A stretch of DNA of 64,000 nucleotides from Methanobacteriota archaeon. GTDB taxonomy: Archaea; Thermoplasmatota; Poseidoniia; Poseidoniales; Thalassarchaeaceae. A model generated the notes under the pieces. The model saw only the letters and a program-made list of their open reading frames with translations, searched no databases and was not told the origin of the DNA. This document shows, piece by piece, positions 7,356 through 16,808 of this stretch. Every line of letters begins with the position of its first letter. The stretch's first letter is position 1. Location of the stretch: positions 100,437-164,436 of the forward strand of contig JABIKU010000025.1 in the NCBI GenBank assembly GCA_018654845.1, written 5' to 3'. The position numbers and the translations under genes are program-made.

Positions 7356-10300
7356 ATGAGAGCCATGAGTCGACGAGCGATTCCAACAAGTCCACTGCTT
7401 ATTTTGGCGATATTGCTGATAATGGATTTTTCAATCGGCGCTGCAGCGATGATACCTGCAGACTCATTCTCCGAGAAAGACGCTGATATAGAAACTGAAC
7501 CAGATTCAAGGTTCCCGCCCGTCATGAGATGTGGAGAAGTAATCTGTGCCCCAATCGATCGAACGCCGGGATTCCCATCTTGGGATGCAGGCCTTCCCGT
7601 TGAAGATGTAAATTGGTGGTTCAATTATTGGTATGATTTGGATTCCGACGGCATGGATGACCGGCTCCAGCGGATAATTGCTGGTGAAACTGAATCGGTT
7701 TCTTTGAATCAAATTACAGGTGAAGATGGAAGAAAAACAGTTGCGATAATTATCGATTATTCTTGGCATGCCGGCCCAAGTGATGAAGAAGCATTGATGG
7801 GGGTATTAGTCAATCATGGATGGGAGCGAGAAGGATCTTGGTTCTTCCCAATGGAGATTTTGGATTCTATCGTAGTCGACCATGTGCCGATTAGTGCTCT
7901 CGTAGAAATTTGGCAACTCGACGGAGTAGTCATGGTTGAACAACAGAACGTCATCGTCCCATTCCTATCTGAAGCAACTCGTGGCTCAAAGGTTCGTGAT
8001 TCATCAATTTATGATGAAACGATGAGAGATTTCGGCTATGATGGATCAGGAGTAGTCATCGCAGTCATCGATTCAGGAGTTGATAATGAGCATTTTTCTC
8101 TCGATGATTTTTCTGATGATAATACAGATAATACAAACGAACCAAATGATTTAACTGACCCAAAATGGCTCGGTGGTTGTGATGCTACATCGTGGAATTC
8201 AGATGATTGTAACGATGGTACTTACGACCCTGACGATGGAGCAGGTCATGGCACTCACGTAGCAGGAATTGCTCTCGGAACTGGCGACTCACGTCGGATA
8301 AATCAAGGATATGCTCCTGGCGCTTACCTAGTCGATGTCAAGGTGATGACGGATGCAGGTGGAGGTAATTCAGGTCAAATTTTGAGAGGACTCGAATGGG
8401 TAGTCCTGAATGTCAATACAGATTGGGGGAATAATGATTCCAGCCGAGGTATTGACGTTATGACAATGTCATTTGGCAGTACTGGTTCAGTAACCGGAGA
8501 AGATCCGGGCGACAACGGAACCAATGCTGAGGCTCGTGCGGTCAATCAAGCAGCAGAAGCTGGAATCGTTCCGATTGCAGCTATCGGTAATGATGGATAT
8601 CGTCGTGTTACTTCTGTTGGAGCGGCGGATTCGGCGATTACCGTTGGTGCAATTGAGGATAAAAATACAATTCTCCGAGATGATGATGAAATTGCTAGCT
8701 ACTCAAATTCCGGACCGAGAGAGGATGATGGCGACGATAATCAATGGGACGAATTGAAGCCTGATGTTGTTTCTCCTGGCTCTTCGATGATGTCTGCTCA
8801 ACACGCTGCTTCTGCTTCCCCTATTCCAGGTCAAGGCTCATCTGATCTTGCTGATGATGATTATGTCAACATGGATGGAACCAGTATGGCCTGTCCTGCT
8901 GTTGCGGGATTGGTTGCGGTGATATTAGAGATTGATGAGGACTTGTCTCCTCAAGAAGTCAAGGACCTCTTGAGAAATAATTCAGAAATGCGCGGCAGTG
9001 CATCGAAGCCGGAAGTCACTGATAAGTGGAATGACAAGTACGGCTTCGGCATCGTCGATGGAAATCTCTTGCTCCAGGAATTGATTGGTGACGGCGGCGG
9101 GGGAGGTGGTGGAAACAACTCTACTGAACCCCCACCACCAACTGGAGCTGGAGATTGGGCCGTTTTCGAAAACCCAACAGGCGATTGGGTTATAGAAGGT
9201 GAAGTTTACAATATCCGCGGCCATATTACCGATGCTGCTGAAGAAAATGGTTCGACTGAAGAAGTACATCTTCGAGTGACCTATAAATATCGGCCAAGTG
9301 ATGGGGGTCCGCTCTCAAATAGCGTCCTCGTAGATTGGCACAAAACATATGGAAAAGTCAATTGGTCAACCCCGATAAATCTACCAAATTTTGCAGATGA
9401 TGATATTGAAACTGAATCGATTACAATCGAAGTGAAAGTCAAAAATGAATTCGACCAATGGAGTAATACCACGAAACGCACATACTTTGTAGGGCGCGTA
9501 ACTATCACTCTCAATGCTCCAAGTGGACAAAATGCGATTAGCGGTGATGTTCAAGTCCACGGCTCTTTAGAAACGGTAAACGGGGCTCAATTACAATGGA
9601 GAATTGGAACCGACCCCTGGGAGAATCTGACCAATTATTGGGGCAATAGTGCCGAAGAAATGGATTGGTCTCACGTATGGGATACTACGACACTACTCGA
9701 TGGGATTCATCGATTCTCAGTCCGCTTTGTCAGTGGGGTCGAGGTCATCTCCGAGGAGATTAGAACAACTGTCGAAATCGACAATAATCCACCTTCTGCT
9801 GATCTAATGTTCAGAAGTGGATTATCGGTCCAAGAATTTGGAGTTCCAATTTCTGAATCTTATGTCAATACATTCCTTGAAGTAAAAACTCAAATCCGAA
9901 ACATAGGAGATATTTCTGCTGAAGATTTCAAAATTTACCTTCTCGAAGATGGTGCAAGAAAGGATGAAGTTTTGGTTCAATTTATCGGTAGTGGCGATAT
10001 TATGGAAATCTCATTATCATGGAATCCAACTACTTTTGGTGACAAATTAATCACAATCTCATTAGATCCTGGTTTTCAAATCAACGAAACAGATGAGACC
10101 GATAACGATCAATCGATCACATTCCCAGTATTAGCTCGACCGCAAGGAATTGACTTGGCGTTCCGTGAAGGGGCAATACGTACCGAACCCTCAATACCTC
10201 GACCAAACGAACAATTCCTCATAACCGCACGAATAGATAACCTTGGCTCGACCGATGCAACCTCTGTCGAAGCGATACTCGAATTCAACACCGAACGCGG

Positions 10301-12140
10301 TTGGGAAACGGTGCAATCGACGACGATTTCCCTCGTCGTCGGTCAAGGTGCATCACAAATTTCCTTCGCCCACAGAGCAACTGAATCTGGACCCCTTGAG
10401 ATGAGAGTATCCGTTCAGGGCGAAGCTTTAGCCGACCTAAATTGGGAAAACAATGAAATTGAGGGAACAATTTTGGTCGATGAATCAACACTTTCTGGAA
10501 TCAGAGAAACTACTTTCAGTTATGGAGAAAATCCAATTGAGATTATCGAATTAGGTGAAGAAGGTTTGGTAATTAGTGAGAAAGATGGGGGGTTGGCTCT
10601 CTATAGATTAAATTCGAATCGAGCCTTAACTGCCTGCACTAATATGCTTGAAGAAATGTGGACCGGAGATTTATCAACATGGAGCACTGATGATGGAATC
10701 TCTCATATCGTTTGGACTCGAAGATACATCGATAATGATGGTTATTTCCAACAAACCGTTAGTTATTCTACAATAGATGCAACTTGTACAATGACACCAA
10801 TTCAAGATTTGATGGAACCGATATTACTCTCTGATGGAAAATATTTCGGAATCGATATTGACAAACAAGGAGATGACCTCTTAGTTGCAGGGTATCATCG
10901 TGATATTACGACAGGTGGTACCTTCCAAGACCAAACGAGTATTTTCTTGCTAAGCGCTGATGCGCCTACCAAATCATCGGATTGGAAATATACACCGAAT
11001 GTTATCGGCGAGATTGAAATTAGTTCGTCAGTAGCCGACCCACTCGTAGTCGAATTTGGTGATGATGGTGCACATCTTCTCTATCAATCGGTGAGGAATG
11101 ATACAACAGGAACCGATCGATTGGGACTTTGGTATGCTCATGGTGATGAACGCCAATCATCTTGGGCATACAAGAAAACTGTTGGCGATGAAGCTGGTTC
11201 CCAGAAAATGATTGTAAATGTGATTGATGGAGAAGAGCACCTAACCGTCGTCTGGCGAGAAGGTGTTCCTGCAGAAGCCGAATTGATTGCTAAAATTGTT
11301 GATTCGACATTTATGCCAATTGAAAATCATAGTTTGCAAATTCCTGCACGTGGATTGAATTCTATTGTACTTATCGAAACATTTCGTGGCGCACAACTAT
11401 TCTACGATTTCGTTGGCCCGAGCGGCACTCAAATTCAATATGGAATAATTAATGCAGAAGATGGTTGGATTGGGCTTTCAAATCGGATAACTACCAGTAA
11501 AACTCACTTAGGTGCTGCCGACAGAAGTCCAGGGAGTGACGAAGTAATCATCCTCTCTTGGCATGAGACATCGGGGTGGCAAATTCGGGCGTTAATCGAT
11601 GATAGTGATTTGAACAATGAAAATGCTCCAATAAGTGAACAATTGCGAATTGCACTTGGATTGGATGAGCAAAATTTCAAAATATTAGCTGCCGGAGTTG
11701 CAATAGCAATTCTATTGCTCAGTAGCCTAGTTTTGTTGATGCTTTCAATTCGAGCTATTAGATACCTCGGAAAACGAAAAGGGCGAGTCGTTACGGCTAC
11801 GGTTATGCTCGAGGAAGATGTTGTCGATGTAATTGAGGAGACAGATATTACTGTTAAATCAAGTGAGGTTGAGCTGGTTGAACCAGAATTATCTGAAGGT
11901 GCAAGTGAAAGAAAGAAACGCCGAGAGACGCGAAGTCATGCAACGATAATGGCGGACTCATTACCCGACATGCCGATGCCAGCATTGCCAGCAATACCAA
12001 CCCCTGGAACCTCTCAAATGCCAGCACTCCCTACAATGAATCAACCTGTAATTTGCAATGAGTGTAATGGTCGATTCGAAGTAGGGTCTAACCTGAAAAT
12101 GGTGAAATGCCCAATTTGTAATGAACGAATAGACCTCTAG
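7356..12140 (+). CDS. Cell-surface subtilisin-like serine protease (S8) with CARDB domains and membrane anchor
   Basis: Giant secreted protease of 1594 residues. Order: a signal peptide (hydrophobic stretch about 12-32); a propeptide-like region; a subtilase domain with catalytic D239 (VIDSG), H298 (GHGTH), oxyanion N412 and S510 (GTSMACP); a glycine/proline linker near 580-600; a beta-rich region; two CARDB-like Ig domains at about 820-1050; a further beta-rich region; one transmembrane helix near 1445-1475; and a cytoplasmic tail ending in a CxxC...CPIC zinc-ribbon motif. The anchor keeps the enzyme on the cell surface, which suits protein scavenging. An ATG at 7365 is an alternative start. 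The stop codon touches the next gene's GTG, suggesting cotranscription with maf. Confidence 0.92.
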   Translation: MRAMSRRAIPTSPLLILAILLIMDFSIGAAAMIPADSFSEKDADIETEPDSRFPPVMRCGEVICAPIDRTPGFPSWDAGLPVEDVNWWFNYWYDLDSDGMDDRLQRIIAGETESVSLNQITGEDGRKTVAIIIDYSWHAGPSDEEALMGVLVNHGWEREGSWFFPMEILDSIVVDHVPISALVEIWQLDGVVMVEQQNVIVPFLSEATRGSKVRDSSIYDETMRDFGYDGSGVVIAVIDSGVDNEHFSLDDFSDDNTDNTNEPNDLTDPKWLGGCDATSWNSDDCNDGTYDPDDGAGHGTHVAGIALGTGDSRRINQGYAPGAYLVDVKVMTDAGGGNSGQILRGLEWVVLNVNTDWGNNDSSRGIDVMTMSFGSTGSVTGEDPGDNGTNAEARAVNQAAEAGIVPIAAIGNDGYRRVTSVGAADSAITVGAIEDKNTILRDDDEIASYSNSGPREDDGDDNQWDELKPDVVSPGSSMMSAQHAASASPIPGQGSSDLADDDYVNMDGTSMACPAVAGLVAVILEIDEDLSPQEVKDLLRNNSEMRGSASKPEVTDKWNDKYGFGIVDGNLLLQELIGDGGGGGGGNNSTEPPPPTGAGDWAVFENPTGDWVIEGEVYNIRGHITDAAEENGSTEEVHLRVTYKYRPSDGGPLSNSVLVDWHKTYGKVNWSTPINLPNFADDDIETESITIEVKVKNEFDQWSNTTKRTYFVGRVTITLNAPSGQNAISGDVQVHGSLETVNGAQLQWRIGTDPWENLTNYWGNSAEEMDWSHVWDTTTLLDGIHRFSVRFVSGVEVISEEIRTTVEIDNNPPSADLMFRSGLSVQEFGVPISESYVNTFLEVKTQIRNIGDISAEDFKIYLLEDGARKDEVLVQFIGSGDIMEISLSWNPTTFGDKLITISLDPGFQINETDETDNDQSITFPVLARPQGIDLAFREGAIRTEPSIPRPNEQFLITARIDNLGSTDATSVEAILEFNTERGWETVQSTTISLVVGQGASQISFAHRATESGPLEMRVSVQGEALADLNWENNEIEGTILVDESTLSGIRETTFSYGENPIEIIELGEEGLVISEKDGGLALYRLNSNRALTACTNMLEEMWTGDLSTWSTDDGISHIVWTRRYIDNDGYFQQTVSYSTIDATCTMTPIQDLMEPILLSDGKYFGIDIDKQGDDLLVAGYHRDITTGGTFQDQTSIFLLSADAPTKSSDWKYTPNVIGEIEISSSVADPLVVEFGDDGAHLLYQSVRNDTTGTDRLGLWYAHGDERQSSWAYKKTVGDEAGSQKMIVNVIDGEEHLTVVWREGVPAEAELIAKIVDSTFMPIENHSLQIPARGLNSIVLIETFRGAQLFYDFVGPSGTQIQYGIINAEDGWIGLSNRITTSKTHLGAADRSPGSDEVIILSWHETSGWQIRALIDDSDLNNENAPISEQLRIALGLDEQNFKILAAGVAIAILLLSSLVLLMLSIRAIRYLGKRKGRVVTATVMLEEDVVDVIEETDITVKSSEVELVEPELSEGASERKKRRETRSHATIMADSLPDMPMPALPAIPTPGTSQMPALPTMNQPVICNECNGRFEVGSNLKMVKCPICNERIDL

Positions 12141-12794
12141 GTGCCAAAAATGCGGATTCTATTGGCATCCGCATCGCGAAGGCGACAAGATTGGTTACAG
12201 AAACATTTGGAATACATTAGCGACGTCTCTGTTTCAACAAGGGCTTTACTAACAGAAGAAACCGAATTAATTGTAGGAATAGATGTTGGAGAACAAACTG
12301 AGGCCACCTGCTTATTCAAGGCACGGGCAGCAGTCATGGAATGGATTATTCACTCCCAAAGTGGAGAAGAAAATCCGGACTATATTCTTGTTGCAGATAC
12401 TGTTGTTGAAGATCCAGATGATTCAAAAGTCCCTTTGGGTAAACCAATTAATGCTGCTTCTGCTGCGATAATGTTGTTACGATTATCAGATAGTCGACAC
12501 AGGGTTTGGTCTTCGACGGCAATTATTTATCCAAATGATAATAGGGGATCTGAAAGACTTCACGGAGGATGGAGTGCAGACATTTGGACAGAATCTGCCC
12601 TTGTTGAATTCGAAAAATTATCTGAAGATAATCTGGTTAGACTCATTGAAAATAATTCATGGGAAGGAAAGGCAGGAGCCTATGACTTGGCAGGACCAGC
12701 CGGCCAATTTGCAACACTTATCGAAGGAGAGGAAGTCACAGTCTTAGGATTGTCCCCTTCCGCAGTAAGATCATTAGTTCAACAACTTGTATGA
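12141..12794 (+). CDS. maf: Maf/YhdE-like nucleotide pyrophosphatase
   Basis: Maf proteins hydrolyse non-canonical or surplus nucleoside triphosphates to monophosphates. The N-terminal substrate loop reads LASASRRR (family consensus SASPRR). Further family motifs are ADTVV, LGKP, and the C-terminal GKAGAYDLAGPAGQF. Length of 217 residues is slightly above the usual 190-200, with an insert around residues 60-70. The GTG at 12141 follows the protease stop codon without a gap; an ATG at 12150 is the other plausible start. The end faces the convergent NifU-like gene with 6 bp between them. Confidence 0.85.
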   Translation: MPKMRILLASASRRRQDWLQKHLEYISDVSVSTRALLTEETELIVGIDVGEQTEATCLFKARAAVMEWIIHSQSGEENPDYILVADTVVEDPDDSKVPLGKPINAASAAIMLLRLSDSRHRVWSSTAIIYPNDNRGSERLHGGWSADIWTESALVEFEKLSEDNLVRLIENNSWEGKAGAYDLAGPAGQFATLIEGEEVTVLGLSPSAVRSLVQQLV

Positions 12795-12800
12795 ACATAA

Positions 12801-13301
12801 TCAAACGAATGTGACGCCGCCATGAACGAGAACAAATTCTCGTTGTAATTCATCGAACCAATCCAACATCGAGGCAGCGAATCGTACAGAAATTACTTCA
12901 CCATCTATCAATAAATCATCTTGAATTCCACGCAGAGTCCCAGGTGCAGCGCCACATGATACACATGCACCATCGAGATCGAGAATCAGTGAAAGTGCCT
13001 CCTTGCCATTATTCATTTTTTCAATTTCAGCATCGGTAACAATCAATCCGCCACCATGACCATCTAATGCAGCACGAACAGGCCCTAAACGAGCCATCAA
13101 AGAAGGAATAATTTCCGGGTCATTAGAATTGAATAAATCGATTAGAGATAAGCTTCGAAGTCTCTCGAGTTCGATAGGGTCATGATTCTCAGTAATGCGA
13201 CGTTCAGATTCAGCTTTCATCGCCGCATCAATTTGTTGACGGTATGACTCAGTTAACTCATCAGCGAGTGGTGATCTGTTGGCTATTTCCTTCTCCATCA
13301 C
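12801..13301 (-). CDS. NifU-like C-terminal domain protein (Fe-S cluster carrier)
   Basis: A protein of 166 residues whose C-terminal half is a NifU/Nfu domain: the HGGGLIV strand, then GACVSCGAAPGT with the cluster-binding pair C113 and C116, four residues from end to end as expected for Nfu. The N-terminal 60 residues are charged and helical and are not recognised. Nfu proteins carry a 4Fe-4S cluster from the Suf scaffold to client enzymes. The gene diverges from sufC with 123 bp between starts, and the shared region contains a palindrome, so coordinated expression with sufCBD is likely (inferred). Confidence 0.85.
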   Translation of the reverse strand: MMEKEIANRSPLADELTESYRQQIDAAMKAESERRITENHDPIELERLRSLSLIDLFNSNDPEIIPSLMARLGPVRAALDGHGGGLIVTDAEIEKMNNGKEALSLILDLDGACVSCGAAPGTLRGIQDDLLIDGEVISVRFAASMLDWFDELQREFVLVHGGVTFV

Positions 13302-13356
13302 TCAGCCGAACCGGCAATCTCACTTGAGGATGCCCGATGATTATTCAATAAACAAA

Positions 13357-13374
13357 GTTTAGGGCTACCTAAAC
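13357..13374. promoter_or_regulatory. Palindromic candidate operator upstream of sufC
   Basis: Perfect inverted repeat GTTTAGG, spacer GCTA, CCTAAAC, followed at 13376-13385 by a further half-site-like ATAGGTCTAA. It lies 51 bp before the sufC ATG and 56 bp from the NifU-like start. The TTAGG/CCTAA arms resemble half-sites of DtxR/IdeR-type metal repressors, which would fit iron control of Fe-S assembly. The regulator's identity is a guess. Confidence 0.5.
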
Positions 13375-13424
13375 ATAGGTCTAAATTGATAAGCAGAACA
13401 CCTTCGCAAGGCCGAGTTGAGAGC

Positions 13425-14231
13425 ATGAGTTCAAACACTAATTTACTAGAGATTCATAATCTACATGCGGGTATTGATGAAACGCCAATTTTGAATGGGG
13501 TTAATATTGAAATTAAACCGGGTGAAATTCACGCAATAATGGGTCGAAATGGTAGTGGAAAAACTACTACTGCGAACATTATTATGGGACATCCGGATTA
13601 CGAGGTCACTGCGGGTTCAGTCAATCTTAACGGTCAAGATTTACTTGAAATGGAAACTTGGGAGCGATCTCGATTGGGTGTATTCCTCTCTTTCCAATAT
13701 CCTCAAGCAGTACCTGGCTTACAAGTTGGAAATTTTTTGAGAAAATCGGTCGCTGCAATCCGAGGAGAAGATGTAGCAAAAGGACCTGATTTTCGAAAAA
13801 GTCTCAAAGATGCAATGAAAGAACTTGACATTCCTCGCTCCTTCCTCGGACGCTACGTTAATGATGGATTTAGTGGTGGAGAAAAGAAGCGCTTTGAAAT
13901 ATTACAATTGATGTTACTTGAACCAAAACTAGCAATTCTTGACGAGACCGATTCTGGCCTTGATATCGATGGAATTAGAACTGTTGCAAAAGGTATCAAC
14001 ACAGCGATTCGTGGAACCGACTCAGGTGCGTTGATTATCACACATTATTCAAGAATACTTGAGCATGTCCAACCGGATAAAATTCATGTTTTAATCAAGG
14101 GGAAAATTGTCAAAACGGGTGGCCCTGAATTGGCTCTCGAATTGGAAGAACGCGGTTATGAATGGCTTGATAACGGTGGAAATTATGCTGACTCAGAAGA
14201 AAGTAATTCGGCTGTGAATACCACAGATTGA
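13425..14231 (+). CDS. sufC: Fe-S cluster assembly ATPase SufC
   Basis: ABC-type ATPase that powers the SufBCD scaffold. Walker A GRNGSGKT is at 40-47, the Q-loop LSFQYP near 89, the SGGEKKR signature at 150-156 (the KKR form is characteristic of SufC), and Walker B LAILDETDSGLD at 169-180. I chose ATG 13425 (268 residues); an upstream in-frame TTG at 13386 would add 13 residues lying over the promoter. It is the first gene of sufC-sufB-sufD, with a 32 bp gap to sufB. Confident assignment. Confidence 0.95.
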   Translation: MSSNTNLLEIHNLHAGIDETPILNGVNIEIKPGEIHAIMGRNGSGKTTTANIIMGHPDYEVTAGSVNLNGQDLLEMETWERSRLGVFLSFQYPQAVPGLQVGNFLRKSVAAIRGEDVAKGPDFRKSLKDAMKELDIPRSFLGRYVNDGFSGGEKKRFEILQLMLLEPKLAILDETDSGLDIDGIRTVAKGINTAIRGTDSGALIITHYSRILEHVQPDKIHVLIKGKIVKTGGPELALELEERGYEWLDNGGNYADSEESNSAVNTTD

Positions 14232-14263
14232 ATTCTGGATAGATGAAGATAGAAGGTGAAAAA

Positions 14264-15673
14264 ATGGAAAATTCGGATGCACGTGGGGTTGTCGGCGATT
14301 ACAAGGCAGGTTGGCACGATCCTGAAAACGCCACTATTCGCTTCGATTTCGGCTTGAATGAACAGGTTGTTCGAGATATTTCTGCGCTAAAAAACGAACC
14401 GGAATGGATGACGGATATGCGGGTCAAGGCCTTTCTACACTACGAGAGCCGGCCGATGCCAACTTGGGGAAATATGTCGATGCTAGAGCAAATTGATTTC
14501 GAAAGCATTTGTTATTTCCTACGTTCTTCTAAAGGCACCGAGAAAAATTGGGAAGATGTACCTGAAGACATCCGGAACACATTCGACAAATTAGGAATTC
14601 CAGCGGCAGAACAAAAATGGTTGTCAGGAGTAACCGCACAGTACGAATCGGAAGCTGTTTACCATTCAATTCGTGAAGATTTAGAAAAACAGGGAGTGAT
14701 ATTCCTAGATATGGATTCAGGTCTTCGAGAATATCCAGAAATTGTCAAAAAATGGTTCTGTACCGTCGTCCCTTATTCTGACAATAAATTTGCTGCCCTA
14801 AACACTGCTGTTTGGTCGGGTGGATCTTTTCTATATATTCCAAAAGGCGTACATGTAGAGATGCCTGTTCAAGCATACTTTAGAATCAATGCAAAGAATA
14901 TGGGACAATTTGAGAGAACATTGATTATCGCCGACGAAGGAAGTTCAATTCACTATGTAGAAGGTTGTACTGCTCCGACTTACTCGACCGATTCATTACA
15001 CTCCGCAGTTGTGGAACTCATTGCACTACCTGGGGCTCACATTCGCTATAGCACTGTGCAGAATTGGAGCGCGAATGTCTACAATTTGGTGACCAAGCGC
15101 GGCATCGCCCATGAGAACTCCAAGATAGAATGGGTCGATGGAAACATTGGCTCAAAATTGACGATGAAATACCCATCTGTAATTTTGAAAGGTGAAGGAG
15201 CTCATGCAGAAGTGATCTCCGTCGCTTATGCAGGTAAAGGACAGCACCAAGATACCGGGGCAAAAATTCATCATTTGGCAGACAATACGACAAGCACTAT
15301 CCTTTCCAAATCGATTTCAAAAGACGGTGGTCGCGGTTCGTATCGCGGAATGGTAACTGTTTCGCCGAAAGCAAAAAATTGCAAAGTGAATGTTGTTTGT
15401 GATGCATTAATCCTCGATGAAGTTAGTCGTAGTGACACCTATCCGACTATGGAGGTGGCAAATAAAAGCGCACGTTGTGAACATGAGGCGAGCGTTTCGA
15501 AAGTGAGTGATGATCAATTATTCTATTTGATGAGTCGTGGCCATACTGAAAGCGAATCTTTGGCGATGATTATCAATGGATTTTTCGAGCCGTTCACCCG
15601 CGAACTACCAATGGAGTATGCCGTTGAATTAAACAAATTAATGGCTTTTGAAATGGAAGGTAGCATTGGCTAA
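14264..15673 (+). CDS. sufB: Fe-S cluster assembly scaffold SufB
   Basis: Core scaffold protein of the SUF pathway, on which Fe-S clusters are built with SufC and SufD. Typical SufB blocks are visible: [10 protein letters not shown] near the start, [27 protein letters not shown] with a conserved cysteine, [14 protein letters not shown], and the C-terminal [20 protein letters not shown]. At 469 residues the length is normal. ATG 14264 is preferred over ATG 14243 because GGTGA lies 4 nt upstream of it. The sufD start follows 12 bp after the stop. Confidence 0.95.
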   Translation: MENSDARGVVGDYKAGWHDPENATIRFDFGLNEQVVRDISALKNEPEWMTDMRVKAFLHYESRPMPTWGNMSMLEQIDFESICYFLRSSKGTEKNWEDVPEDIRNTFDKLGIPAAEQKWLSGVTAQYESEAVYHSIREDLEKQGVIFLDMDSGLREYPEIVKKWFCTVVPYSDNKFAALNTAVWSGGSFLYIPKGVHVEMPVQAYFRINAKNMGQFERTLIIADEGSSIHYVEGCTAPTYSTDSLHSAVVELIALPGAHIRYSTVQNWSANVYNLVTKRGIAHENSKIEWVDGNIGSKLTMKYPSVILKGEGAHAEVISVAYAGKGQHQDTGAKIHHLADNTTSTILSKSISKDGGRGSYRGMVTVSPKAKNCKVNVVCDALILDEVSRSDTYPTMEVANKSARCEHEASVSKVSDDQLFYLMSRGHTESESLAMIINGFFEPFTRELPMEYAVELNKLMAFEMEGSIG

Positions 15674-15685
15674 TATGGTGAGGAA

Positions 15686-16789
15686 ATGGATTCTGCAGAA
15701 ACATATCTCATGGTAAATTCGCCAAAGAAGGCAAATCACCTTTGGCGATATACCCCTTGGCGCCGAGTGCATCCAACAGGGAATATCGACGAAGTTCCCG
15801 AAGATATTATTGCACCAAAATTGAGTATGACAATGTTGGATGGAACACCGGTACCAGCTGGTATCGGAATTGAAACCGGCGCTAAGGTTGAAATCGACGA
15901 TCGAAATGACCCAGTTTCAGTGAATTTTCTGCGTGCAGTCACCAAGAACTCAACCTTTACTCTGAAGGTAGAAAATAACTTCACAAGTGAGCAGCCTATC
16001 ATTCTCCAAATTCAAACTGATGATGTAAATTGTGGACTACATCTATCTTTAGATATTGGCCGACATTGTGAATTTGAAATTGTTACAATAATTATTGGTG
16101 CAGCACCATGGTTTGGAATTTTACGAAGCGGTCGTGTAGGTGATGGGACAATCCTCAATGATGTCATGGTAGGTAGTACCGATTCTGGAATGTTACTCCG
16201 CGTCGATGCAATCAATATTGGGCGTGATGCGCAAGTGAAGGTCGGAACGATTAGTTCCGGGTCAGAACGGACAAAATCCGACTTGCGTTACATGATGGAC
16301 GAACCAGGGGGACATTTGCGAGTTTTAGGTTCGATATTAAGCACTAGAAAAATGCAAATCGACCATCACATCGAAATTCTCCATCACGCACCGGAAACCT
16401 ATAGCAGATTGAATTGGCATTCAGCTTGTGATGGAAATAGTCGTACCATTGGCACCGGAATGCTAAGAGTAGCAAAAGGTGCAAGAGGTGCGGATGCAGG
16501 TCAGTTATTCCACAATTTATTATTGTCAGATAAAGCGGAAGCGGACAGCATTCCAGAACTTGAAGTCAGTGAACATGATGTTGTTGGTTGTGGGCACGGT
16601 ACGGCGAATGGACCGGTTGATGAGGATCAATTATTTTACCTCGAATCGAGAGGCTTTCACCCTGATGAAGCAAAATTAGCATTAATCTCAGCATTCTTGA
16701 ATTCGACGCTTTGTGAGATGGGAAGCATTACACTTCACCACTGGTTGGCCAAACAATTAGAGAATGGAAAATATCAATCACTTCTCTGA
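15686..16789 (+). CDS. sufD: Fe-S cluster assembly protein SufD
   Basis: Paralogue of SufB that completes the SufBC2D complex; it is thought to help iron entry and cluster formation. The N-terminus has the typical WRYTPWRR motif. The beta-helix core is followed by the family's conserved histidine (SEHDVVGCGHG) and the DEDQLFYLESRG block that is also found in SufB. Length is 367 residues. GGTGAGG lies just upstream of ATG 15686, spaced for translation. It ends the suf operon, facing the convergent Smr-domain gene. Confidence 0.93.
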   Translation: MDSAETYLMVNSPKKANHLWRYTPWRRVHPTGNIDEVPEDIIAPKLSMTMLDGTPVPAGIGIETGAKVEIDDRNDPVSVNFLRAVTKNSTFTLKVENNFTSEQPIILQIQTDDVNCGLHLSLDIGRHCEFEIVTIIIGAAPWFGILRSGRVGDGTILNDVMVGSTDSGMLLRVDAINIGRDAQVKVGTISSGSERTKSDLRYMMDEPGGHLRVLGSILSTRKMQIDHHIEILHHAPETYSRLNWHSACDGNSRTIGTGMLRVAKGARGADAGQLFHNLLLSDKAEADSIPELEVSEHDVVGCGHGTANGPVDEDQLFYLESRGFHPDEAKLALISAFLNSTLCEMGSITLHHWLAKQLENGKYQSLL

Positions 16790-16808
16790 AAAGCGAAAAA
16801 CACTCCAA

